From NCBI RefSeq assembly GCF_033807715.1, contig NC_084590.1, positions 1,274,501-1,338,500 on the forward strand: a stretch of 64,000 bases of DNA, written 5' to 3'. Source of the DNA: Cololabis saira (Eukaryota; Chordata; Actinopteri; Beloniformes; Belonidae). Under the pieces are notes generated by a model. The model did not search any database. It worked only from the letters and a program-made list of their open reading frames with translations, and was not told the DNA's origin. Positions within the stretch are counted from its first letter, which is position 1. Each line of letters opens with the position of its first letter. The position numbers and the translations under genes were made by a program. This document shows positions 8,900 to 19,840 of this stretch, one piece after another.

Positions 8900-11800
8900 T
8901 TACAAATCATAGGCCTTTTCAAGGCATGCCTTGAAAAAGAAAAACCAAGGAAGAACAAACAAAACAAAACACCATCGGGACAAAACGACAGGGGGGGGGT
9001 GGGCACTAATGGGGAAAAGCCAGGGTGAAAAGGTGGGTTTTGAGTTGGGTTTTGAAACTGTCCAGAGAGGGGAGTCACGGATTACAGCGGGGAGAGAGTT
9101 CCAAAGGGTGGGGGCAGCAACACTGAAGGCTCTGTCCCCAAACGTCTTCAGTCTGGTCCGGGGGATGGAGAGCAGACCAGCGTCTGAAGACCGCAGGTTC
9201 CGGGAGGGAGTGTGGTGATGAAGGAGGTCGGACAGGTACTGGGGGGCCAGAGTGTGAAGGGATTTGTAGGTGAGTAGGAGGAGTTTGTACTGAATGCGGA
9301 ACTTAACGGGTAGCCAGTGGAGGTGGATGAGGGTGGGGGTGATGTGCTGCCAGGGCTTGGTGTGGGTGAGAACCCTGGCAGCTGAATTCTGCACATACTG
9401 GAGCCTGTCCAGGGTTTTACTTGGAACCCCAGACAGGACTCCATTACAATAATCCAGTCGGGAGGTGATGAAAACATGGATGAGTGTTTCTGCCACAGAG
9501 TCAGAGAGTGAGGGACGGAGACGTGCGATGTTCCTGAGGTGATAGAAGGCAGATTTGGTGACCGACTTGATATGTGACTGGAAGGAGAGGGTGGAGTCCA
9601 AGATGACGCCCAGATTACGGACCTCGGAGGATGGTGTAATGGTGCAGCCGTCCACCCGGATGCGCAGATCTCCAACCTTCCGGAGCAGTGACTTGGGGGC
9701 CACAACCATGAGCTCCGTCTTATTGCTGTTCAGTTTGAGGAAGTTAGTTGTCATCCAAGATTTTATGGCTGAGAGGCAGTTAACCAAAGACTGTGGGGGG
9801 AGCTGGGAGGATGGTGAGGTGCTGAGATGGAGCTGGGTATCGTCAGCGTAGCAGTGAAAACTGAGACCATAGTGGCGTATGATCTGGCCAAGGGGGAGCA
9901 GGTAGGTGGTGAAGAGGGTTGGACCGAGCACAGAGCCTTGGGGGACACCATGGTTGACTGGGGCAGGGTGGGAGGAGGAGCCAAGGATGGTGACAAACTG
10001 AGTTCTGTTGGTGAGGTAAGACTGGAACCAGGATAAAGCAGAGCCAGAGATACCAAGGAGAGCAGACAGGCGTTCGAGGAGGATGGTGTGGGAGATGGTG
10101 TCAAAGGCAGCGGAGAGGTCGAGAAGGATGAGGATGCTGATTTTACCATTGTCTGCAGCAGTGAGGAGGTCGTTGGTGATCTTGATGAGAGCGGTCTCAG
10201 TACTGTGGTGGGTTCTGTAGGCTGACTGGAAGGGTTCATAGAGCTCATGGTTGGACATATGCTGGTGGAGCTGGGCCGCCACTGCTCTTTCCAGGATCTT
10301 ACTGAGGAAAGGAAGGTTGGAGATCGGCCGGAAGTTATTGAGGTCCTCAGGGTCCAAACCAGGCTTTTTCAGGATGGGAGTGATGGAGGCGATTTTGAGA
10401 CTGGGGGGCACTGAACCGGAGCCTATGGAGGAGTTAATTATGTCGGTGATGACGGGACATAGGGTAGGAAGGCAGGCTTTCACCAAAGCAGTTGGCATGG
10501 GGTCCAGAGAGCAGGAGGAAGCTTTGGCTTTGGAGACCAGTTTGGTGACCAGTGCGGTGGTGACAGGGGAGAAAGAAGAGAGAGAGCAGTGGGGGGGGCA
10601 GGGAAGCTCCAGGGGCGCACCACTTAGTGAACCGCCGGGGGAGGGAGGGTCAGGTGTGAGGAGTTGCTGGTGAATGGTGTCCACCTTAGCACCGAAGAAC
10701 TCCAGGAACTTGGAGCAGCGCTCCTGGTCCTCTGTGGTAGGGGGGGCGGCAGGGGGGCGGAGCAGGCGATTGATGGTGGAGAACAGTGTCCTGGGGTGAT
10801 TTTGTTGAGAGCCAATGAGGGTGGAGTAGTACCTCACCTTGGTTCTGGCTAGTTCGTCCTTGTATGACCTCACATGCTCTTAAAAAGCCAGCCGGTGGAC
10901 GGTCAGGCCAGTTCTTTTGTGGAGCTGCTCCAACCGGCGACAGGTGGTCTTAGAGATGCGGAGGTCTGAGGTGAACCAGGGGGCTGGACGGGCATAGGAG
11001 ACAGACCGGTGTTTGAGGGGGGCCAGAGAGTCCAGGCAGCTGGATAGAGCCACATTGTAGTGGTTGACCAGGTCCTCCGCCGAAGTGTCGGATGGGGCCC
11101 GGGCCAAGTGGGCCTCAAGCAGGTCAGACAGAGCTGGTGGACTCACCGACTTGACACTCCTGAAGGAGATCGTCCGTCTGGTATGCAGTGCAGGTGAGGA
11201 GACCGGGATGTCGAACAGGACAGCATGATGGTCAGATACTGCCAGATCCAGACACTGCAGATGGGAGGGAGGGGTGCCAGTGGAACACACTAGGTCCAGT
11301 GTGTGACCTTTGACATGGGTGGAGCCTCGTACATGCTGGGTGAAGTTAAGACAGATCCAGAACTGACAGGAACTCTGCAGCAAAGCTGCAGTTGGAGGAG
11401 TCAACATGAATGTTGAAGTCACCCAACAGCAGGGTGGATGAAGCCTTGGAGCAAACAGAGGTCAGTAGCTCTGTAAGCTCAGCAATGAAGGTGGTGGAGG
11501 CCTTGGGGGGGCGGTAAATGAGGACACACTGTTGTTGTGCAGAACCAGTGAGTGTAAATGTAATACACTCAAAAGAAGTGGTCTTGGGTGTAGGAGTTTC
11601 CTTAACCCGGATATCAGCACGGTGGATGACAGCCAGACCCCCGCCCCGGCCAACAGAGCGGGGTTTCTGGAGATAAGTGTAACCAGGGGGAGTAGCTTGG
11701 TTCAGAGTCAAAAAAAATCCTGCTGATTTTGCCAAGTCTCTGTCAAGCACAGAAAATCCAATTTACGGTCAGTTATGATGTCATTAATCAATAATGCTTT

Positions 11801-12142
11801 GTTATTGAGAGAGCGAGTGTTAAGCAACATGAATGAGGCAGTAGAGGGAGAAGACAGAGTGACAGAACTGACACTGTCAACACAGACCAGGGGCCTGAGA
11901 CAGCCGGCACGCGGCTGCGCGCGCATGTTGTTGTGATGACGTCGCCCCACAACACGGAAGTGCGCCGCGGATGTCAACACCGGGACGGCGTTCATGGCAG
12001 TGGGACTAAACTTGTGCCGGGATGCTCTGTGTATGTAGCGGGGGCGCTTTAGGAGACCGAGTGATCGGATGGCATCAAGACAGATGAGAGCCGCGGAGCT
12101 TGAAAGCTCCCGCGGAACACAAGAGTAAGATCTGAGCACCAT
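8900..12142 (-). pseudogene. L2-3 ORF2: endonuclease and reverse transcriptase
   Basis: ORF2 provides target nicking and reverse transcription. EN motifs read NTRSLNNKALLINDII, CLTETWQ, VGRGGGLAVIH, VLIYRPPK, LLLGDFNIHVD and DLAVSDHHAV. RT motifs read [62 protein letters not shown] and YADDTQLHL, with the C-terminal LDYCNGVLSG and LHWLPVKFRIQ. Damage: a frameshift in a run of eight A (about 11,711-11,718), one near 11,350-11,360, and a single in-frame TAA at 10,880-10,882 (LAF-stop-EHVRSYK); the C-terminal end after about 9,070 also looks shifted. An ATG at 12,142 is the first good start; the open frame extends to 12,268. Confidence 0.88.
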
Positions 12143-12914
12143 GTTGATGGAGAGATCTAGCCAGCTAGCCGGGCGCCGGGAGCAGAGAGCAGAGAGCCCC
12201 GCCACGGATAACGCCAGCCAGCGGTGCAATGACCGGAGAAAGGGCGCAGGCAGCCCCCTAGGGCGCAATCAGAGTGGCAGGGAGGGAGGAAATCCAATCC
12301 GAGACCCGTGAAGATGAGAGAGTCCTCGATCTCCGGAGCGTGAGTAGCACAATAAAAAAGACTGAGATGCACAATCTGCAAGTTGTTGTGGCAGGATTGT
12401 GGAAACGATGTCGAATAAAAACAGCGTTAAAAATAGACGTTAAAATAGAAAATAGACCGGCGGAGAAGCGGCGACATACACGCCAGCGTCCTCTCACACC
12501 GGAAGTCCTCTCACAGTACCAGAGCAAAAATTATTACAAGCAAAAAAGAACAGGTGCATCTGTGCCAAGCCATGTCTCTGGAAGGAGAATACAGTCCAGT
12601 TTCCTGTCTTAAATCAAGTCATTTATAATACAGGATTTGTTTAAAAGAGAGCGCACGTTCAGCACAGCCATCTTGATGTCTGTGCTGAACGTGCGCTCAT
12701 CATGGTGCTTCAATGGAACGTTAAAACATAGCTGGGTCTAAAAACATTCCTGTGCTTTATTTTTCTGCGTGAAATGATGGTTTTGATGGTAGGGGTGTCC
12801 AGGGATTCTGGTGACAGGGGTGGTGGTGGTGCTGTACAGGTGTGTGTGGTGTTGGTGCAGTATGTGGTGGGTGGGGGTGAGTGAGAGGTGCTTTTATGTG
12901 CCTGTGTGTTAATG
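12143..12914 (-). other. L2-3 spacer between ORF1 and ORF2
   Basis: This roughly 770-bp stretch lies between the two L2-3 ORFs. It has no convincing coding motif, but holds a perfect 19-bp hairpin at 12,649-12,698 and a GT-rich block near 12,800-12,880. The other full L2 (61-64 kb) has only about 21 bp between ORF1 and ORF2, so part of this spacer may be an insertion or a family difference. Confidence 0.5.
12649..12698. repeat. Perfect 19-bp inverted repeat with 12-nt loop
   Basis: GAGCGCACGTTCAGCACAG at 12,649-12,667 is followed after 12 bases by its exact reverse complement at 12,680-12,698. Confidence 0.95.
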
Positions 12915-14098
12915 GTGAGTCATGAGGTGGTGCAGGACTGGATTGTCAAGTCAATGTTCACTGATAAAACCCGTGACCCCACCTGGTTTGGGTGGAGGCC
13001 GTCCTGTTTAAAAAGGTGGGGTCTGTTTAAAAAAGCCATAAAATTGTCAACATATGGAATACCTTCCTCCAAGCAGTATCCCTTCAGCCACTGGTGCAGC
13101 TGGCGGAGGCGACTGGTGGTAACGTCACCGTAGCGCGGCGGGGGAAGCGGGCCGGAAATGGCCAGCCGCTTCCCGTGTCCAGCAGGCGGTCCACCATGGA
13201 CCTGAACTCCTGCTTGAGGACCTCCGACTGGCGGTTTTTCAGGTAATTGATTCCGGCCTCCAGGACCAGCGTGGAGACCAGCTGTGCTAAGCACACAGCT
13301 GGAGGGCGGCGGACTCAACATCCTTCACGCGGGCTCCGGGGTGGCAGAAGGTCCGGCCGCCCTGCACCTTCACATGCCGGACCATCGAGGTCCCACGACC
13401 AGTACGGGTGGGGTGCGCTGCTCCGCGGTCCCGGCGACCAGCACGGGTGGTGGGGTGCGCTGCTCCGCGGGCTGCCTGGAGGTGCGCTTCTGGCGGGAAG
13501 GGACCTGGGGTTGGTGACGCCGGCCCGCGATTGCTCCTGGCCGAGATGGAGAGGCAGAGCCAGGCTGGGCGTGCAGATCCCGGTTCCTGGGCTGGCGAGA
13601 GCCACGATCAGCTGGTCGGACCGGTCCCGGGGCAGGGGGAGATGAACGGTCACCACTGCCCAGCCTGAGCGGCATGGAGCTCACCGGCGCTGGAGCTGCC
13701 GCTCCTTCCTCCCTGATGGAACACTGCCACTCTGCGGGACGAAGACAGGAGGTGGAGGGTGCCGATGCTTTCGGCTTGGCTCCCTGCTGGAGCCAGCAGA
13801 GCCCAGCGAGTGCTGGTGCCGGAGATCCGGAGGTAGGGGAGCCGGACCATGGCAGTGTGGTATTGTCCATGGCCGTCATGTTCCGATCACCAGCACCGGA
13901 AGCTTTCAGGTGAGCGATAAATTTAGATTGTGTCGTGGCGACGGTGGAGAAATCCATAAGGATTTTGTCTTTCTCTTTAAGGTCAGCCTTCAGGCTCGCA
14001 ATGCTGTCCTTTAGTTTTGACAGGGTGGGGAAACAGGTCTCACCCACCGCCGCCATCTGTATGGTATTCCGCGTTCCCGTGTTCACTTCCACTTCCAC
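12915..14098 (-). pseudogene. L2-3 ORF1: coiled-coil plus SGNH/GDSL-like esterase protein
   Basis: ORF1 proteins of several L2/CR1 elements combine a coiled coil with an SGNH-type esterase and bind the LINE RNA. From ATG 14,098 the first part has a heptad-like segment (FPTLSKLKDSIASLKADLKE, about residues 24-43), then a Pro/Ala/Ser-rich linker. Around 13,385 the frame changes; in the next frame a GTSMVRHV motif replaces the usual GDS block. Further frames give EAGINYLKNRQSEV and then VDNFMAFLN and DGLHPNQVGSRVL near 12,960-13,000, the Asp-His block of the esterase. At least three frameshifts. The end, near 12,920, is the stop after the last block. Confidence 0.75.
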
Positions 14099-14165
14099 TT
14101 CCGTTTCCGTATTCCGTATCCGTATCTTCGTATCCGTATCCGTATTTTTGAGTCTTTTTTGATTG

Positions 14166-14333
14166 AATCATTTTGACACAAACATCCCGCAGTGGACGGA
14201 TGCTTCCCCCATAGGGTCAGACATGTTTGAGTGACAAGTGTCTACACCAACGTCTACAGCCCCCGGACTTTATCCAAAATGGTCTCATTTGTGCTGCTTT
14301 AGTTTTGAAGATATAACGGGTTAATTATGACAC
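14166..14333. other. Unassigned spacer
   Basis: Between the 5' end of L2-3 and the inverted repeat at 14,334 I see no recognised element or coding motif. Confidence 0.4.
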
Positions 14334-14615
14334 GATGACGTCACGCAGCCCCCAAACTTTGTTGATGTCCGCGGTGGAGTGAGTGTCATTTTCGTGAGGA
14401 CAAAGTGTGACGTTCCTGCTTTGGAGTTACTGGGCCATGCCATTATATGTTGAAACAGTAGTAATATCAGCTAAGTTTACACACATTACTCTCAACTAAA
14501 ACAGGTGAACTCAAAACTGTAAAAAAAACACCCAAAGCAGGAACGTTACACTTTGTCCTCACGTAAACGACACTCACTCCACCGCTTCAAAGTCGGGGGG
14601 CTGCGTGACGTCATC
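14334..14615. repeat. Foldback element: ~85-bp inverted arms
   Basis: The left arm 14,334-14,424 begins GATGACGTCACGCAGCCCCC; the right arm 14,531-14,615 is its imperfect reverse complement, ending GTGACGTCATC. Both arms share the block ending CGTTCCTGCTTTGG. The loop is about 106 bp. Confidence 0.85.
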
Positions 14616-15400
14616 TTGTAATCGATCGTCATCGTTGTAACTAATAGTGATGGTTTGACTGCATTTGATTCATGGATGTGGTTTGCAATCATGAGCTGGT
14701 GCTTGTTTGCAAGAGAAAGCAAGATATTCTTGAAACATCCTGTATGTCTGACAACTCTCTTGAAGAAGATGTTTTGCTTCAAATCTCATGGTCCACAGAG
14801 CAGCTACAGGACCAAATTCTCAGATAAGGTGGGGGTAGTGCTCAAGAAAATGATGCTTAGGGATGAGCTTCTGCTGAGGAAGAGCTTCAAGAAATCTGCA
14901 GCGATGTTCAGATATTAAACTGTCAAGATAGAAAATGCTTTCCTCTGCATGACATGGTGATATAACATGCACGCACCACAATGCCTTTCAACGCCATTAG
15001 CATCTGCGACGTACGCCCATCTTCAGATACTTTCAGATCTATCATCAGAGGCAGCAGATGTAACAGGCACCAATTTTCATGAGCATTGCCTCCCACTGTT
15101 TTACGGTTTGAAAAGTTGCCAGGTACAAGATGAGGACAATTTGTTTTGTCACTACACTTGTATGGGAACTGAAGGATGATTTAATTTAGTTAAATGTGAG
15201 AAAAATACTTCTTTTTGATGAGTGCATCAAAAGACTGCCAATTCCAATGGAATAATGCCTTCAAGAGGGTCATGTACAACATATGGAGGGTACCTAGATG
15301 TAACATGAAAATGCTCAAGCTTTTCTGACAGTGCACATTGGTTTTTCACACCATAGCATGGGGATCTTTTCAGGCTGGACAAAGCAGTCTGAACATGTTT
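14616..15400. other. Unassigned 0.8-kb stretch
   Basis: No recognisable coding motif, tandem repeat or terminal structure was seen on either strand. Short open frames have no family resemblance. Confidence 0.4.
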
Positions 15401-15945
15401 TGCATGTTGCTCCTCAGCTCCCTGGTGGCGCCGGGGGCGCTCCTGGAGGTGCGGTGGGGCCCTGGCCCGGGGGGCGGGCCCCGTCGACCTGGATGGCCGG
15501 CGGGGGAGCGTGGGCGCCTACCGGGGCCAGTAGCACTGGCCCTGCCTCCTGAATTCAGCCACCGCTCCCCCTCCTGCCCCACCTACATGACTCACACATA
15601 CATAGTTCCGAGGGGTCGGGGGGTCCGGGGCGTGGGGGACACTGTCCCGCGTGCCCCGGTACTCCCCGCCCCACGATTTTAATAACATCTTAGACACTGC
15701 ACACTCAACTTTAATAGAGACACTTAATAAGGACACTTAGCGTCTTGGAGGGGGAGGTCATTGTCAAATATGATACCCTGACCTCCCCCTCCCTGTTTTT
15801 ATTGCATTAGCCACATGCACTCAACACCAGGGGCGGGAGAGGGGCCTACATCACTCGCGTTCCCTTGTCGGCCTGGGGTGGGGTGGTCGCGGTGCCCGGG
15901 TTCTGGTGAGGCTCGCCGTGCTACCTGGCGGTGGTGGACCGCCGC
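15401..15945. repeat. GC-rich unclassified repeat-like block
   Basis: A strongly GC-rich stretch (15,415-15,680) changes to mixed sequence with a TAATAAGGACACTTAGCG segment and a second GC-rich block near 15,830-15,950. Its composition differs sharply from both sides. It joins directly to two units of the fish tandem family at 15,946, so it may be an internal part of the same composite repeat. No coding assignment is made. Confidence 0.4.
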
Positions 15946-16190
15946 TTCTTCTGATGGGTCAATATTTAATAGTCCATATTATCTGCCATAACTTTTGAAT
16001 GGTTTGACATAAAGACTTGTGGGTGGTGTCATCGGACTCTGTATTGAGTACTTGACCTTCATTGGCCTTAATTAGCCCCGCCCCTTTTTCTGGTTGGTCA
16101 ATATTTGATAGATCCTATTTTCTCCCATAACTTTTGAATGGTTTGGTATAGAGAGTCGTGGGTGGTGTCATCCGCTAAATGTCCAGGCCT
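15946..16190 (+). repeat. Two diverged units of the ~127-bp tandem family
   Basis: Two copies of the block around CATAACTTTTGAATGGTTTG occur about 139 bp apart, each followed by GTGGGTGGTGTCATC and then by ATTAGCCCCGCCCC. The same unit forms the array at 50,800-51,490. Confidence 0.8.
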
Positions 16191-16445
16191 GTCCCGGTCT
16201 CCTTAATATATAACAAATAAAATAAAAGCCTGGCTTTAAATAACGTTAATGAGAAAACAAACATAAAAACACATTTATAATTTAGTAATTTACAATTTCC
16301 ATTATTTTATTTTTTCGAAAATTATGTTTTATTATTATTATGTATTATTATTCAGGCATCAGATTCTTCCGCGGAATTCCGCGGATTTTGGTCTCAGCAA
16401 AAAATTTCCGCGGCTTCCGCGGAACGGGGGAAAAATAAATAAAAA

Positions 16446-16503
16446 AGTAGGGTTACGGCGTAGGTTCTGCGTCGATTTAACGCAGTACCATAAATCAGCC
16501 TTC
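16446..16503. mobile_element. Right-half palindromic MITE fragment
   Basis: The sequence GTAGGGTTACGGCGTAGG through ACCATAAATCAGCC matches the right half of the palindromic family. Confidence 0.6.
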
Positions 16504-16741
16504 ACAGGCAGACAGCCAGGACGGGGCAGCAGCAGAAAGGAAGAGGAGCCGGCAGCTCAGTTTAAAATCCAGTTTTGCAGCGGGACAAAAAAGCAGCAGC
16601 ACTGCTGTGTTGCAGGTAGGCTGTACAGAGATGAGTATGGGCTTGCCACCCGCCCCTTGAAATACGGAATTGTTTCGTAATTGGGAATTAAAAGTTGCGT
16701 TCCGTATTGAACCAACACGGAACCCCTTTGCGCTCCGTTGC

Positions 16742-16866
16742 CTAGTTAAGCCTCAGTTATGGTTCCGCGTTAAATCGACGCAGAGCCTACGCCGTAGGGT
16801 ACGCGGCGACCCGCAATGTACGGCGTAGGTTCTGCTTTGGTCTGACGCGGAACCATAAATCAGCCT
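16742..16866. mobile_element. Palindromic MITE, complete copy
   Basis: It runs from AAGCCTCAGTTATGGTTCCG to CGGAACCATAAATCAGCCT, with inverted CCTACGCCGTAGGGTACG blocks inside. It is nested within the element at 16,353-17,833. Confidence 0.8.
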
Positions 16867-17149
16867 GTACCTCTCACTGCACCGACACGCGCGGCTTTAA
16901 ACAAAAAAAAAGTCAAGTCAAGATGTCTCCAGAGGCTCCAGACACCCCACCTCGTCCTAAAAGAGGAAACAGAGGTCTCTCTGAGGTGTGTCAGGCAGCA
17001 TGCTGCCGGAACCTCCATAAACGTAATATAACATCACAGAGGAGCCAGGCATCTGTTGCACAGTTCCTCATACCTGAATCATCCCCTAAGCTTGATATGG
17101 TTTGATACGGGACATTTATTATGCTCTTATTTATTGGTCATAATATACA

Positions 17150-17390
17150 GGTGAAGGTCAGAAAATTAGAATATATTACTAAACTTAATTATTTTCAGTA
17201 AATTCAACTAAAGCTGAAACAAATATATTATTTCCCACTACATGCAAAGTGAGATATTTCAAGCCTTTATTTGTTATAATTTTGATGATTATGGCCCACA
17301 GCTTATGAAAACCCCAAATAAAAAATCTCAAAAAATTTGAATATTTTATGAAATGAATAAAGAATTAAATAATCAAAATTATAACAAATA
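17150..17390. repeat. AT-rich dispersed fish-type repeat
   Basis: The stretch beginning GTGAAGGTCAGAAAATTAGA and ending near AATCAAAATTATAACAAATA contains an internal inverted segment (TTGTTATAATTTTGATGATT against AATAATCAAAATTATAACAA). I recognise it as a common fish dispersed repeat but cannot assign a class. Confidence 0.5.
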
Positions 17391-17833
17391 GTTCAGTGGA
17401 GCTCCTCATCACTGAACTTTGAGCAGATCTGTTCGGAGTTCCACACCACAGTTCTGAAAGACAAGGAGCTGCTTGTCTTTTGTCGTTTTGTCATTTAATT
17501 TAGGTGTGAAAGGGGGATTCTGGCCATTGTAGAAGTTTAAGATATAATTATCTTGATTTCAAGATTTATTCATGCATGAAGAATTACCCATGATGATGAA
17601 TGCGTGTTATTATGTTATCAAAATGCATCATTCTTTGCAAAAATTCAGATTTTTTTGTGTGTATTCTTGCATTGATAAAAGATGTGATTATGGAGCTTTG
17701 AGACCACCAGAATTCACCATTTTGAGTCTATTTTTCAAAATTTCCCGGGGGAGCATGCCCCCGGACCCCCCTAGAGGGTTCGTCCGCGTCGAGAATTTTC
17801 CTCTTTTTTTAGGACAAGCCATTCTGATGCCTG

Positions 17834-17891
<58 letters not shown>
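17834..17891. repeat. (ATT)n microsatellite
   Basis: About 19 uninterrupted ATT units lie immediately right of the element ending at 17,833. Confidence 0.95.
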
Positions 17892-17892
<1 letters not shown>

Positions 17893-17895
<3 letters not shown>

Positions 17896-18031
17896 AGAGA
17901 AAATACCACAGTTCTTAATGCCGATCTTGTCATTTTATTTAGTTTTTATCAACTACACCTTTAGATTGGGCCGTGAAAATATTGTCAGACATTAAACCGG
18001 TCCGCGGTACAGAAAAGGTTGGGGACCACTG
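17893..18031. mobile_element. hAT (Charlie/Buster-type) right terminus remnant
   Basis: The end AAAAGGTTGGGGACCACTG (18,013-18,031) is the typical right terminus of Charlie-type hAT elements, preceded by the usual ACCGGTCCGCGGTAC block. No left terminus was found, so only the 3' end remains. Confidence 0.6.
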
Positions 18032-18205
18032 CTGTACACTACATTACACCAGTTTGTTCTATGTATTGGTCTATGTACTTTTTTATGCTGTATGTTGCCG
18101 CTTTTTTGTATTAACTGTATTTTAACTGATAAAATGTGTGTTTGTATCTCTTGTAAGGTGACCTTGGGTGACCTGAAAGGTGCCTCTAAATAAATTATTA
18201 TTAAA
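18032..18205 (+). mobile_element. LINE 3' tail fragment
   Basis: The block GTGACCTTGGGTGACCTGAA followed by GGTGCCTCTAAATAAATT and ATTATTA repeats has the layout of L2 3' ends in this window (compare the reverse complement at 24,300-24,350). Confidence 0.6.
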
Positions 18206-18239
18206 TATTAAGGGTAGACATATTATTATTGTTGTTATT

Positions 18240-19235
18240 ATTATATGAATGTTGAAACAAAACGTGCGTAAAGTGGAAAGGAAGTGGTACTCTTGTAAGT
18301 CTGTAAATACCTATCGCAAATGGAAAGATAATCTAATAGTATATAAAAAAGTCATTTGCAAAGCCACAACAGCTTATTATTCATCGTTGATAGAGGATAA
18401 AAAAACACACTTTCTTTTCAGCACTGTAGCCAGGCTGACAAAGAGTCACAACTCTGTTGAACCGTGCATTCCTGCAGCTCTCAGTTGTGAAGACTTTATG
18501 AGCTTCTTTAACAGTAAAATCATGAGAATTAGAGAAGAAATCATCCCACCCGGTAGCACTTGTGGGCGTTTCTTTAGCTTTAGCGACTTCCCTAGGCTCT
18601 GACTTGATTCTAGACTGATTAGATCCTATAGACCTCCCTGAGCTGACCTCACTCGTCAATAGAGCTAAATCAACCACGTGTATGTTAGGCCCCATCCCAA
18701 CTTGACTATTCAAAAACGTTTTTCTCTTATTGGCACGACAATACTGGACCAGATCAACTTATCCCTGAACTTAGGGTGTGTACCACAGGTTTTCAAAGTT
18801 GCAGTAATTAAACCTTTACTTAAAAAACCTTCTCTTGACCCAGACATCTTAACTAATAATAGACCAACTTCCGACTTTCCATTTGTATCTAAAATTCTGG
18901 AAAATGTAGTTGCAAGTCAGTTATTTGACAATTTTTATAGAAAGGATCTGTTTGAAGTTTTTCAGAGTCAGGGTTCAGAATGCATCATAGCACAGAGATA
19001 GCACTGGTTCGAGTCACAAATGACCTCCTTATGGCCTCAGATAAGGGATTAGTTTCCATACTGGTTCTACTGGACCTCAGTGCTGTTTTTGACACTGTAG
19101 ATCATGGCATCTTACTGCATAAGTTAGAGCATGTTGTTGGGTTAAAGGGACAGCTCTACATTGGTTTAAATATCTATCTGACAGGTTCCAGTTTGTTCAT
19201 GTACATGAGGTTTCTTCAGAACAGTCAAACACATT
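18240..19235 (+). pseudogene. L2 ORF2 fragment (same family as the 61-64 kb copy)
   Basis: Plus-strand coding matches the right-edge L2 closely: MLKQNVRKVERKWYSCKS, TAYYSSLIED, LTKSHNSVEPCIPAALS, then after frame changes [52 protein letters not shown] and LVLLDLSAVFDTVDHGI. This covers the linker and the first RT blocks. Frames change near 18,600, 18,680 and 18,990. The 3' side is cut at 19,235 by the foldback element and does not resume on its far side, so the RT palm with YADD is missing. Confidence 0.8.
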
Positions 19236-19549
19236 TATGAGGTGCCGTGAGGGACATAATTCTGAATTACTGTTCATAAACACATATGAAATCCAAAACC
19301 TTTTATACACACAGGTGAAATGCTCTTACACATACAACTGGAAATGTTTATAAACACATATGAAATCCAACTCTTTTACACACTATACTGAAAACTTCTC
19401 ACACTCACTTGTGAAATCTCTCATACACACAGGTGAAATGCTCTTATACATACAACTGGAAATGTATCCACTCACATATACAACTGAAATGTGCTCACAG
19501 ATACTACTGAAACGCTTTTACACAAACTAATGAAATCTACTCATATATA

Positions 19550-19840
19550 CAGTTGAAAATTTTTCCTCTCACACACAGTGGTGAAAATCTTCTCACAAAC
19601 ACAACTGAAAATCTTCTCACAAACACAACTGAAAATCTTCTCACACACAGTGGTGAAATCTTCTCACAAACACAACTGAAAATCTTCTCACAAACACAAC
19701 TGAAAATCTTCTCACACACAGTGGTGAAATCTTCTCATAGACACAACTGAAAATTTCAGTAGAAACGGAAGTCATTTCAGTAGAAACGGAAGTCATTTCA
19801 GTAGAAACGGACGTCATTTCAGTAGAAACGGAAGTGGGTT
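19550..19840. repeat. Left-arm ~20-bp tandem repeats
   Basis: Two tandem families adjoin: units around ACAACTGAAAATCTTCTCAC (19,600-19,755) and units of TCAGTAGAAACGGAAGTCAT, four copies at about 19,757-19,836. The same units in inverted form, in different copy number, occupy 21,418-21,560. Confidence 0.9.

Larger units (their letters stand above)
8840..14165 (-). mobile_element. L2-clade LINE (copy L2-3), nearly full length
   Basis: About 5.3 kb on the minus strand holds, 5' to 3', a 5' leader with short CCGTAT-type repeats (14,085-14,165), ORF1 (coiled coil plus esterase), a spacer with a hairpin, ORF2 (endonuclease plus RT), and a 3' end with the conserved tail motif ATATAGCGCC (plus strand 8,873-8,878 region) and a (TTATTA)n-type tail at 8,840-8,862. 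ORF2 is damaged by one stop codon and a few small frameshifts only, so it is the best-preserved autonomous LINE here. No target duplication was identified. Confidence 0.85.
16353..17833. mobile_element. Unclassified DNA element with CAGGCATCAGA termini
   Basis: The left end CAGGCATCAGATTCTTCCGC and right end CCATTCTGATGCCTG are inverted over about 12 bases. The element lies in an ATT-repeat context (ATT repeats on both sides), so the target duplication cannot be read. The interior holds a CCGCGGAA-rich left part, two palindromic MITE pieces, a dispersed AT-rich repeat (17,150-17,390) and a right part with the block GGGGGAGCATGCCCCCGGAC. A 60-codon open frame at 16,923-17,105 has no recognised domain; I would not call it a gene. 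Confidence 0.55.

Noticed and set aside
13247..13668. GC-rich plus-strand frames of 77-132 codons
   Set aside because: Antisense to L2-3 ORF1, whose coiled coil and esterase blocks explain the stretch.
15331..15682. Gly/Pro-rich frames near 15.4-15.7 kb as a gene
   Set aside because: Open frames here result from high GC content on both strands; no domain, and the block adjoins repeat units.
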